Part shown: positions 51,992 to 62,715 of the stretch, piece after piece
Layout of the letters: each line of letters begins with the position of its first letter
Position numbering within the stretch: position 1 is the first letter of the stretch
Assembly (NCBI GenBank): GCA_019633425.1
Contig: WSUB01000065.1
Span: forward strand, 62,001-126,000
Origin: Tulasnella sp. 424
Taxonomy: Eukaryota > Basidiomycota > Agaricomycetes > Cantharellales > Tulasnellaceae
Reading direction: 5' to 3'
Length of the DNA stretch: 64,000 bases
Program-made: the position numbers and the translations under genes
Notes under the pieces: generated by a model
What the model was told of the DNA's origin: nothing
Database searches by the model: none
The model's input: only the letters and a program-made list of their open reading frames with translations

Positions 51992-52229
51992 CTGCTATCA
52001 CCTCAATCTGTTTCCCAGCGATGCAACACGAAATTCAATTTAGTCCCCAACTCGATCCTACCCTACGGCGTCCCGCTATTCGTCTACAATAGTGTCGATA
52101 TGTAACAATAAAACACACCCCTGTATCGTTCTTGGAAATGCTTGCGCACTTTACCACGAGTGGAACTTTCCCGAGTGCATCATGCATCAGACTGTTCAGA
52201 AGGAGGACCTGAGGGTTCCATATGGGAAT
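51992..52229. other. Intergenic region
   Basis: 3' region of the preceding gene with an AATAAA at about 52107, a possible polyadenylation signal. Nothing else seen. Confidence 0.35.
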
Positions 52230-53240
52230 TAACGCTCAAGGACAAAGGAACTGGAACGGATCACTCATCGGAAGACACAGATTCCGCGGCATCGTAATCC
52301 TCGTCCAGACCTTACAAGTAATTGGGCCGAGCAGAGTCCTTGGGGCTGGCGCTTCCTGTCCGACTGTGAGACCGTCCCCGTCCCTCCCGCTCTCTCTCAT
52401 GACTTCGGTCGATATCATCGTCTTCGTATCGACCTCTACCCTTGCTTCGATTTCTCTTTGATTGGGCCTTGATAGCTGCATCCCACTTGAGCAACCGCCT
52501 TTCATAGGTGTCGACCAGTGCCGCTACGTCCTCTTTCCCAATGCCGACCCACTTCGCAGCTACCTCAAGAATAAGTTTGTGGGTAGGGGAGACTCCCTAG
52601 GAATGGGTAATTCTTCGCCCAAATCAGGTTTTCGAGATACGTCTTCCCGTTCCTCCAACGGGTATTTCTTCCAGGATGAGGCTGTAATCCGGAATCTTGC
52701 GCTTGTCTGCGATGTGGTTTAGTTGCTCCCCGTGCGGTTCGCTCCTGGCAGGGAGAAATGCTTACCATTTATGTCCTTCCACGGCGTTCCTTCGCTCCCC
52801 AGTAATGCCGTATCTGCGAAGTCGTTGTATTTGGGCGACGGGTAGTTGCCAGTAATAACGCGAAATGCCACAGAATCCCCACTCTTTGCTGGTGAAGTAC
52901 CCTTTTTTTCGGATCTCCCTCCGTGGTGTGTGCGTCTGTTTCGATTATACATGTACCGTTCACTGCCGGTGCAGGTCCCTCACATCTCAAGGGCCTGGAA
53001 GACCCTTCGGTTCGGGTACGTATCGGGCCAGCACATTTTTGACCTCCGAATTGGGCACCAGGCTGACGCCGATCGGACGCGGGGTTCGTCGACTTACTTC
53101 TCATTCGAACTTCGCTGAAACAAGGCGCTTCCATCTGACTCTGTGAAATGGGGTCAATTTCTATCAATATTAGCGAAGGCAACAGAAGACGGATACGATA
53201 TGATTGATCCTTACAAAGGCGATGCAGAGCCCTACTCAAT
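52230..53240 (-). pseudogene. Unrecognised multi-exon gene relic, spacer 3 (internally deleted)
   Basis: Minus strand. Contains frames VAFRVITGNYPSPKYNDFADTA and TPWKDIN followed by a GTAAGC donor, DKRKIPDYSLILEE after an acceptor, and a C-terminal KWDAAIKAQSKRN with an RS/acid-rich tail. Compared with 37966-39060 and 60600-61700 the middle block (IVFNSH to ELVLEV) is missing. No histidine kinase relic lies next to it. Confidence 0.5.
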
Positions 53241-54377
53241 TTGTTTCTCGCCCGGCTGTTTCTTTGCAGGGCGGGTGACGTGATTCGAAAGGGAGAGCCC
53301 AGGGGGAACCGCGCACAAGAAACAGCTGCAGAATCGAGGAGCGTGTTTCTTGCCGCGTTTCTTCTCCTCGAAATCCAACATCTTTACGAGACGGGAAGCG
53401 GAAAGGTAGAAAAGGTAGAACATGCCATGTTCGGTTGTGCCTGAAGAAATACTGTACACATACGAAGTTGAGCAAAGGGATGTGACAAGTACTGTGACAG
53501 GAGCTACGGCAACAGAGGTGGCGCTCTCTATGTGACATTAGCAATAGTAGCAACAACAATGGAACGGATTTGCATCCTGGTTGGCCAGAAGTGCAAATTC
53601 AGGATCAAAAGTAAGTGCTCCAGTCCCTCCAAGCTGGGTTCATTGGCCTCCTGGGAGGGGGGTTTTTTTCTTTTGGGGGGGGGGGGGGAGAACACAAACC
53701 ATATAGTGACATGTAGCACCGCATTAGCAACAAGCGGCAAAAATCGGCATGACCATTGCTTGACTTCGTGTGCGCACAGTACGAGAAACAGCTCTGGAGG
53801 TGTTTCTTGTTTCGCTCTGCCATGAGGATTCCATCAAAAACTCTGACAACCTGCCCCAACCCATCGAGAACAGAGGAGAGAAACAGCAGAGAAACACAAT
53901 GGAGTAGAGCCTAAGAAAACTTACCGGAGAAAGGATAAAAGGAGAAAATTGTGTTAGCCGGGAAGAAGGGTTAGATTTGTTGGAAGGATGCGTCCCGATA
54001 GGACAGCACCGCCGGTTGACAGTTGTTGCTACGGGCCCGGTTTCTGTGCCCACGGTCGTCCCCGTTTTCTTCGCGATGAATCATTCTCATTTTTTTAAAC
54101 ATTCTTTCGACCACATAGTGCGAGCACTATGGAAAAGTAACTTTGGTGAAATACGCAGAAATGAGGGAGAAGTGAGGGAGGAAAGTGGGGGTGGCCGCAG
54201 TGGTCCGCTTGTGGGTCACGTCCTGTGAAAGGGTCAGTGACATATAGGGTCTCGATCTGTCGCGTTCGCTTTGGAAGATGTCGGACCGCGAAGCACTGGT
54301 AAAAACTTCCATCCGATCTTTTACTGGGTCCCATTTGATGCCAATACATACACACATACATAGCCCGCTGCAAGAAA
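53241..54377. other. Unique spacer segment with a G14 homopolymer
   Basis: About 1.1 kb not seen elsewhere in the window. It holds a 14-G run at 53675-53688. Open frames on both strands are short and without motifs. Confidence 0.35.
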
Positions 54378-54571
54378 TGCTTCGAATGACTCTCCGAGAA
54401 CATGACTCTTCGTTTTTCCTGCGGACAGCCCTGGAATACCGGTGAAGGAAGGTGGTTGCGATACAAGAACTCATCCTTTCTCTCCTCCATCTATCACAAA
54501 TTCTTTAGCCCATAGCCCTCTCATCCCACTCTCTCCTTGACTATTTTCAACCGTATAGGACTTATCTCGAC
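54378..54571 (+). promoter_or_regulatory. Shortened upstream module of kinase-TPR copy 3
   Basis: Homologous at both ends to the modules of copies 1, 2 and 4, but about 180-200 nt from the middle are missing, including the CCAAT box. The join lies near 54470, between the ATACAAGAAC and TCATCCTTTC blocks. Confidence 0.55.
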
Positions 54572-57500
54572 ATGGCGGACAGCTTCTCAACTCAGTCCAC
54601 GAGAACTGAAAGCCAAAGCAAGGGTGTAAGTCCTCCCCATCTGTACAGGCGGATGTAGGGGCTGACGTGGGACCTTGAAGCGGGAGATACTCGACGGATT
54701 GTTCTGGCACCGAATCGACCCCAGTACAATCAAAATGATAGACTCCAAACCATGTGCAAAAGGCGGACAAGGCACTATTCTCGTGGGAACAAGAATTGCT
54801 CCTGAAGAAGTCGCGACATGGCTGCCTGAGCAATTCCTGAAAATGTTCCTTGAGACGAAATTGGCAATAAAGAAGCTCGAATGGAATTGGGAGGATGCTG
54901 AAGCATCCGCAAAGTTTTTCAATGTATGGTTGTGTTCATGTATTGTCACTACTGTTCTGATTGCCCTCTCGCCCCACCAGTCTTTCGTCAACGAGCTCAG
55001 CATAATGGCGAGCTTTTCTCACCCCAACATTGTCGAGTTCGTCGGATTTGTCGAGGACATGGAGAAGGGCGACGCCTGGATCGTTTTACCTTGGGAAGAA
55101 AACGGAAACGTTCGAGAGTTTCTAGCGTCAGGCGAGTGGGATATTCCCGAGCGTTTGTCCTTGGTGAGCGTGTATCGTGCGGACCGTTAATGCTGAGAGA
55201 TATTAACGAATTATCAACCTAGATTCAAGATGTAGCCAAGGGGGTGGAGTACTTACACACAAAACAACCTCCGATCTGTCACGGTGACCTCAAGTCGGTG
55301 AGTGCGTCAAGCAGCCGTTCGATGCTGTGCACTCATCGGCCGGTATTCAGATGAACATCCTAGTCAATTCATCGTACCGCGCAGTGATCACGGATTTTGG
55401 ATCGGCTCGGGCTAAAGGAAATTTCGACCCCAAAACGGAGGATAGTGGCTCGGAGCCATCGTGCCAAGGAACTATCGACGAGGTTGTCCGAAAATTGATG
55501 GCTCCAAAGATCAAATTCGACCGGTCCACCTTGGAGCTCACTTTGACGGGACCTGGCTATACCTTGCGTTGGACGGCCCCAGAGGTGTTGAGCAGCGAGG
55601 TGCAAGATTTACCTAGCGATATGTGGGCTCTCGGTTGGATATGCTGGGAGGTAAGGACGCAATGGGCTGGAGGATCACCACCTCTGTCTGCTCACATGTC
55701 CTACTATGTGTCCTATTATGCTTTAGATCGTCACCGGCAAAATCCCATTCGAAGAACTCCGTGCCATGGGACCGATTGTATCGAAAGTTGTTCAAGGAAA
55801 ATTGCCAGCCGTCCGGGACGAAGCCGACCTGTCCCGTATTCTCCAGCTGTGCAGTTTAATGATGGATTGTTGGATGTCGAAACCAGGGAATAGGATAGAT
55901 GCTTCGACATTTCGGCGCAAGGTTGGCTTCATGGTGAGTGCGTTTATGGATGACTACATCACCAATTGCTGAAAGAGCGGCGGATCAGCCATCCACGACC
56001 CCTTCGGCCGATAGATCTGGCGATGCGAAGGTACGCTCGGCATCGTTGCTGTGTGAGCTAGGCACAATGTATGTGCTTCAGGGTAATACCTTGGAGGCCG
56101 AGTCCCACTACCAGTCTGCCATCGAGGTTGCGACTCGAACGAAGGCCGACAGGGCGAAGGCGGACGCGCTAGCAAGGCTGGGAGAGATCTACCGCGTACA
56201 GTCGAGGTACCGAGAGGCGGAAAAGGCTTTGATGGACGCGAACGAGATTCTCTCTCGCATCGGGAATGACCTGGATGCCGCGACCGTGTTGGGCGGTCTG
56301 GGTCATGTCTATCGCGTTCAGTCGAAGAATCAAGAGGCGGAAAAGGCTTTCATAGAAGCGCACCAAATCCACTCTCGCATCGGGGACGACGGGGGTGCGG
56401 CAAACGCGTTGGACGGCCTGGGGAATATCTATGGCGCTCAGTCGAGGTATCGAGAGGCGGAGAAGGCTTTCATGGAAGCGCACCAGATCAACTCTCGCAT
56501 CGGGAGCGAACTGGGTACGGCGAACGCGTTGGGCAGCCTGGGGAATATCTATCGCGCTCAGTCGAGGTATCGAGAGGCCGAGAATGCTACCAACGACGCT
56601 CGCACGATCTACTCTCGCATCGGGCACGACCTGGGTGTGGCAAATACGTTGGACGGCCTTGGGAAGACCTACCGTGCTCAGTCGAGGAATCGAGAGGCAG
56701 AGACGGCTTTAATGGAAGCGCACCAGATCCACTCTCGCATCGGGGACGACCTTGGTGTGGCGAACGCATTGGACGCTCTGGGAGAGATCTACCACGCTCA
56801 GTCGAGGTATCGAGAGGCGGAGAATGCTTTCACGGAAGCGCACCAGATCCACTCTCGCATCGGACACGACATGGGCATGGCGAACGCGTTGTTTGGCCAG
56901 GGTAATACCTATCACGCTCAGTCGAGGTATCGAGAGGCGGAGAAGGCTTTCATGGAAGCGCACCGGATCCACTCTCACATCGGGAACGACCTGGGTGCGG
57001 CGAACGCCTTGGGCGGCCTGGGTTCTACCTATAGCGATCAGATGAGGTATCGAGAGGCGGAAACGGCTTTCATAGAAGCGTACGAGATCCACTCTCGCAT
57101 CGGGAACGACCTGGGTGCGGCGAACACGCTGCTCGGCCTGGGGAATGCCTATGACGCTCAGTCGAAGAATCCCGAGGCTGAGAACGCTCTCAAAGACGCT
57201 CATACGATTTACTCTCGCATCGGGCACGACCTGGGTGCGGCAAACGCGTTGGACGATCTGGGAGAAATCTATCACTTTCAGTCGAGGTATTGAGAGGCGG
57301 AGAAGGCTTTCGAGGAAGCGCACGAGATTTACTCTCGCATCGGGAACGACCTGGGTACGGCGAACGCGTCCTTCGGCCTGGGGAATGCCTATCGCGCTCA
57401 GTCGAAGTATCGAGAGGCGGAGAAGGCTTTAATGGAAGCGCACCGGATCCACTCTCGCATCGGGAACGACCAGGGTGCGGCGAACGCATTGGGCGGCCTG

Positions 57501-58487
57501 GGTTATAATTATGGCGATCAGTCGAGGTATCGAGAGGCGGAGAAGGCTTTCATGGAGGCGCACCAGATCCACTCTCGCATCGGAGACGACCTGGGTGCGG
57601 CGAACACGTTGCTCGGCCTAGGGAATGCCTATGGCGCTCAGTCGAGGGTTCCCGAGGCTGAGAACGCTCTGAACGACGCTCACACGATTTACTCTCGCAT
57701 CGGACATACCCGCGGTATCGGCAACGCATCTCGTAGTCTTGAAAGACTCTATACCAGCCAGAACAGAAACGACGCTCCCAAGGCATCCTACCGCCAAGCA
57801 GTTGCTTCTTATGATCATGATGACGCGGGTACCGGCAGAGCCAGAACGCTACTAGCCCTTGGCAAAGACCATTACGTTCAATGCCGATACCCCGATGCCG
57901 AGGAGGCTGTCAACGAAGCCCTTGCCATATTTATCAGCATCGTCGACGAAGAAGGTCAAGCGAATGCTTCGCTACTTTTGGCAGATATCTGCAAGTCTCA
58001 ATCGCGACACGACGAACAAAAAGAGGCCCTCGTGCAAGCCGAAGTTGCATTTGCTCAAATTGGCCGTAATAGAGCTCGGGCAGAGACCTTGGATCGGATC
58101 GGCAACGTCCACCTCGCTCAGCGCAACTACGATGAAGCGGAGGAGTCCTACCGTCTCGCTCAGGCAATATTCTTGAGTCTGGACGATGTTCGCGGTGAAG
58201 CTATCGAGTCGTACAATCTCGGAGTGTTATACCTTCGCCAGGAACGACATGACGAGGCAGGGGAGTGCTTCGCTGAAGCGCGCCTTGCATATGCTCGTGT
58301 TGTCGACCCGGAGGGTGAAGCAATGGCCTTGGATGGACTGGCAATGGTACATGGTCTGCAAGGCAAGCTCGCTGGTGCGAGAGTGGCTTGTATGGAAGCT
58401 CGGGAAATCTACGCGCAGATGGGCCGGCCGATGAGTGAGGCATGTACAAGCACTTGGGGAGTTCTCCAAGCTTTGGAAAGCGCGTAG
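54572..58487 (+). pseudogene. Kinase-TPR copy 3 with a premature stop
   Basis: Exons 54572-54625, 54681-54923, 54981-55163, 55223-55297, 55351-55650, 55727-55933 and 55989 onward, all phase 0. Kinase motifs are intact: KGGQGTILVG, LAIKKLEW, CHGDLKS, ITDFGSAR, RWTAPEVL. From 56160 there are 13 near-identical 40-residue TPR units. In unit 10, residue 18, an Arg codon CGA in the other units reads TGA (57291-57293), so translation should end at about 788 residues. Downstream the frame stays open to 58487 (three and a half more conserved units and six diverged ones), so one base change separates this from a full protein of about 1186 residues. The truncated form keeps the kinase and nine whole TPR units and could still be active. 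Confidence 0.82.
56160..57719 (+). repeat. Tandem 120-nt repeat, 13 units (TPR array of copy 3)
   Basis: Thirteen 120-nt units in one frame. Units 7-9 and 11-13 match each other in order (HRIHS, GGLG-xY, NTLLGLGNAY), pointing to a four-unit (480-nt) duplication step. The stop codon lies in unit 10. Confidence 0.93.
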
Positions 58488-59400
58488 TACCGCTGTTAGC
58501 AGGTCTATTTGGGTCGTAACTAGTGCCGGCTTCTTTGTGATCAGGTGGGTCTCCGTGTTGTAGAACGGTGGTCCTCTGTTTCTGGGACTAATGACAGTCG
58601 GTTCCAGGCGATTTCTCCCATTCTTCATGCCAATTTCTCTGACAGTCTGGTTCTCTAACGTTGTCTCGTCTACATTGTTGCTCTATCCCCCCGTTCTTTG
58701 GCCATCTTCAGGTGCGCTTGTCGTCCTATTAACTCTTTTTAGACGTACGCTTGCCGTCCTGTTACCTCTTTTGGGTTTCTCGGCCTCGTCAACCTTCATT
58801 TCCGAGCTTGGTCAATTTGTCACGTGTGATATAAATACCAGCGTGTAGGTGACGTCATCGTTAAATGTACAGTGTTCCTCCTCTCGTGGTGACATCATCT
58901 CTACTCAGAGATTTCGACTTGTGGTGCCCTTGCCCACCTCGACATACTCGCTAATCACTCGACCGATCCTTTTGCGGGCTACCGACGAGCTGAGTTGAGT
59001 GCGCGCTATGATGCGTGTGCCGTCGTTTCTTTCAACGGGTCCGTTCCAAACGCAAGCGCGGCTCTCAAGATATGGTCAGCGGTAAAGTGATCGCCCGGGT
59101 GTTGATGAGCTCTACATGGACGTCAAGGCGGGTGATCTGCACGTTTATTGAGGAGAGACTTTAAAGTCTTTCATTCCGTTCGTTGCCTGTGGTCAACGTA
59201 TCCTTCAGGAAATTCCTGTATCGCAGAGGGAAGACAACATATATATACTGTATAGTAATCGTGCCACCTTTCTCGTTTACGTCACGAGAACTACGCAAAG
59301 GTATAAATAAAGGGGAGAGAAAATGGCACAGGAATCCGCCAAGAACAACCCATGGAATAACAAACAATTTAAAGGACGAAGATGCAAATCGTGGGACGCG
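58488..59400. repeat. 3' flank repeat of kinase-TPR copy 3
   Basis: Homologous to 35605-36560 and 43748-44560. Shared blocks are TGATCAGGTGGGT at about 58538, GGCGATTTCTCCCATTCTTC, CGTTAAATGTACAGTGTTCC and GTGGTGACATCATCTCTACTC. No coding frame. Confidence 0.7.
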
Positions 59401-59439
59401 GAGTGAGGATCAGCAACGCAAACGGGGGGAAGGACTTCT

Positions 59440-60600
59440 TTCAAACGCATCTACCTCATCTTCCCAATAGCATTCCCCGCCCTCTTTCAATGCGTTTCCG
59501 GTCACGCCCACAACAAAATCCTTCCTCTTCATCGGTCTCAGCCGTCTAACTGTATCAACGCCATTCATCGCCCGCACGGGGTTATCCAAACAGATCACGT
59601 CGTACTTGGGTCCCATCTCCTGCAAACCGTAAGGGGCGTGCGCCGTCCCTCCGTTAGACTTGGTCTTTGTCTGCGGGGCAGACTTACCGTTTTCAGCAGT
59701 CAGCAGTCTGCACAATACATCCGTTCCGCGTCAACATTCGAGTCATCAGCTTGCGCGTTGAGCCATTATCATCGACTACAGGAATTTTCAGGGAAGGGTT
59801 GAATGATGATGGGGGTGGAGGAGGAGGTTTGGTGGAGGCTGACGGTGATGATTTTAGATCTAGTGTGACTTTCGGCGTTGTGGAAGTAGCATCCACGACC
59901 TTGGACGGTCCAGCGGGACGAACCGAGTCGAACAACTCCGGATCAGGCATACTCGGCGGCGTGGGCACAAAAATGGCGTTAACCGTTTCTGGTTCCTTCG
60001 TCATCGACGTCATAGCTAATATAGCCGACGCGTCCATCACACTTTTTAGACTCCTCTTCGACATTGCTGGACCTGGTGGTTTTCCATCAACCGCACCGTC
60101 CGCTGCTGGCCGCTGATTCGTGGCGTTCAAATCGACCTTGGATCCACCGAACTACGATCGCGTCCACGCCTACAAGGTCGATCTATCCGTTATTCGACAG
60201 GGCAGAGCACGAGGCGCAAACTCAATCTGTCCCGAATGTTCCATCAACTGCCTTGTAGCTGGTTGAGTCTGCTGGACTTTGCTGAACGCCGAACGCTCCA
60301 TCTCCTCGGGGAGGCACCAAATTCGCTTGTCGTGGATTTGACTGTTGATGATGGAGTAACATCTTCACCTTCGGGCGGTTTGAACACTTCGGTCGTACGC
60401 GACCGACTGTGCAACCACCCCATGTTTGCGATGGCCCTCTGCCCAACACCCACGGCGAGTTCAACCCAGAATGCCGAGCCCCGACCCACACTCTTGACCC
60501 CCAATCTACGAAAAAGGGCGCCCGTCAGGCCTCTGCGATCCGCAGGCGAGCAATCGGCCGTTCGTACCTAGCCCCACTCAGCCTCACAGTATGTTTCGAC
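59440..60600 (-). pseudogene. Decayed hybrid histidine kinase C-terminus, relic E
   Basis: Minus strand, in order: GRGSAFWVELAVGVG (HATPase end, about 60430-60480), linker, then a Pro-rich run and SLKIPVVDDNGSTRKLMTRM (receiver start with the acidic pair, about 59735-59795), YDVICLDN (phospho-acceptor Asp region) and RKDFVVGVTGNALKEG (about 59490-59530). Between the receiver start and AENGKS a 7-nt tandem duplication (around 59692-59708) shifts the frame. Best preserved of the relics, but not translatable as one protein. Confidence 0.6.
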
Positions 60601-61706
60601 AACGCCAACTCAAGGCCCGTATCCCTGTTCGTCATCACTTACGTCGACATCATCGTCTTCATATCCACATCTAGCTTTCCTTCGATTTTTCTTTGATTGA
60701 GCCTTGATAGCTGTATCCCACTTGGGTAACCGCCTTTCGTAGGTGTCGACCAGTGCCGCTACGTCCTCCTTCCCGACGCCGACCCACATCGTAGCTATCT
60801 CAAGAACAAATTCGTATGGATAAGGAAGACCTCCTATGATGTCGTGGCTGTTGAACACAATGTACAAAGTCGCAGCAGGAATGGATTTGCGTTTCGAAAG
60901 GCGGGAAGTCCGGGATTGTGGGGTCATACGCCCACTTGATGTTGGGGTGAGGTGATGAACCAGGAGAACTCTCGCTTTGAGGGACTACAGGATTCCATTG
61001 GAGTCGCTCCGACGCTGCACACATTCTTCGCCTCAAGGAGGTTTTCGAGGTACGTCTTCACGTTTCGGCAACGGGGATTGTTCCCCAATGAAGCTGCAGT
61101 CCGGAACCTTGCGATTATCTGCGATATGATCTACTTGCTACCCATTTGGTTCACTCCTGGCAGGGAGAAATGCCCACCACTTATGATTTTCCGTGGCGTT
61201 CCTTCGCTCCTCAGGAATGCCGTCTCTGCGAAGTCGTTATATTTGGGCTACTGGTATTTGTTTGTAAGAACGCGAAATGCCAAAGAATCATCACCTTTCG
61301 CTTGTGAAGTATGTACCTTTCTTTCGGAGCTCCCTCAATGGTGTGCGCGTCGGTTTCGATTGCACATCCACCGTTCACAGCCGGCGCAGCAGGTCCGTCA
61401 CATCTCAGGAGCCTGGAAGTCCCTTCAGTTCGGGTACGCATCAGGTCAGCACGTTTCTGACTTCCGAATTGGGCACCAGGCTGACCCCGATCGGTGATAC
61501 AAGTGAGATCTGTCCATTGGGGATGGTCGGACTTGCGATGCCGGGTTCGTCGACTTGCTTCTCATTCGAACTTCGCTAAAACAACGCATTTCCTTCTGAC
61601 TCTGTGAAGTGGAGCCAATCTCTATCGATATTAGCGAAGGCAGCACAAGGCGGATACGACATGCCTTGCAGGGCAGTCCAGAGCCCGCCGCCCCGAAGCC
61701 CGACAT
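60601..61706 (-). pseudogene. Unrecognised multi-exon gene relic, spacer 4
   Basis: Minus strand. Contains PNIKWAYDPTIPDFPPFETQ, ATLYIVFNSHDIIGG, YPYEFVLEIATMWVGVG and DVAALVDTYERRLPKW, plus upstream pieces that match the relic at 52230-53240. The conserved frames differ between segments, so introns or frameshifts separate them. Family not recognised. Confidence 0.5.
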
Positions 61707-61754
61707 GGTTTAGAAGTCTCTACATCGAACGTTTGACTCAGTTCGAATGACGGA

Positions 61755-61955
61755 TGGCGTGGGTTGCTTCCTTGTTGCCGCGTGCTGTGATAATATCCAC
61801 GGAAATATTTTCTTGGGGTCAAATTCCATACCAAAATTAGTAGTGTGGTTCGGAGCGTGAAAATGTTTTTGTTGTAGCGGTACAATGGAAGTACATCCCA
61901 TACTTGCCGGATGTGGGTGATAGTACCACTACTCAGCAGTCAGATTACGTTCGAA
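61755..61955. repeat. Spacer repeat shared with 39215-39440
   Basis: Same ordered blocks as the segment in spacer 1 (TTGCCGCGTGCTGTGATAA, TTGGGGTCAAATTCCAT, AGTAGTGTGGTTCG). Lies in the same place relative to the next kinase-TPR gene. Confidence 0.7.
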
Positions 61956-62324
61956 AGAAGTCCCAAGCGATGCTCTCCTTAGTCCGCAGTGAGAGGAGCA
62001 AGCCGGACACGGCATGGGGTGAACGGCCTAACACACAAGCGAGAGCGCTAATCTTCCGGCAGAGAACACGGCGGCAGTGTGTGAGAAACCGCAGGCCATG
62101 TTCGGGATGCTAGCCGAAACACGATGCGATCATCCCCTGTTAAAATTTCCTCATCGGTCTGATCTCCGCTGAGAACTACATATGTTTTCCGAATTCAAAC
62201 GCGTCCTGGGCACGGGCGGTTCTTTCTCACTCTTCCGCCGCGTGTTCCGGTTCCGCACATAACCGACCTCCCCTTGTGCCGGAGCTTCCCTCACTTCTTG
62301 CACACGTCGTCACCCTGCTTCAAG

Positions 62325-62715
62325 AAATACCTCGACTGACCCTCCGAGAACATGACCCTTCAATTTTACTGCGGACAGCCCAGGACTCCCGATACAGGAA
62401 AGTGATTGCGGTGCGAGCAGATAGAGGGTCTGTAGTTTGAAGTGCAACGCTTCTGGTGGAATTCTGCGTCGAAAATACGCGGAAGAAGTCGAAGTCGGGC
62501 GGTGTTGGCAAAAAATGCGCATTACCAATTGGAAAATGAGGGAATTAGGTACGTTGTGTCGTTGAATTTAAAAAGCGCCAGAATGCGCTCACTTTGAGTC
62601 TAAGTATCAAGAACTCTTCGCCTCTCTCCTCCGTTCTTCACAGAGTGTTTGGCTCATAGCCCTATCATCCCACTCTCTCCTTGACCATTTTCAACCTTAT
62701 AGAACTTGACTCGAC
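62325..62715 (+). promoter_or_regulatory. Conserved upstream module of kinase-TPR copy 4
   Basis: Homologous to 30480-30855 and 39835-40225, with a CCAAT box at 62525-62529, 191 nt before the ATG. Contains the GTGCAACGCTTCTGGTGGAA block seen also before copy 2. Confidence 0.55.

Noticed and set aside
53241..53560. Minus-strand frame of 107 codons with a Leu-rich start
   Set aside because: The Leu run comes from a low-complexity AAC/AGC repeat. No downstream domain; probably non-coding spacer.
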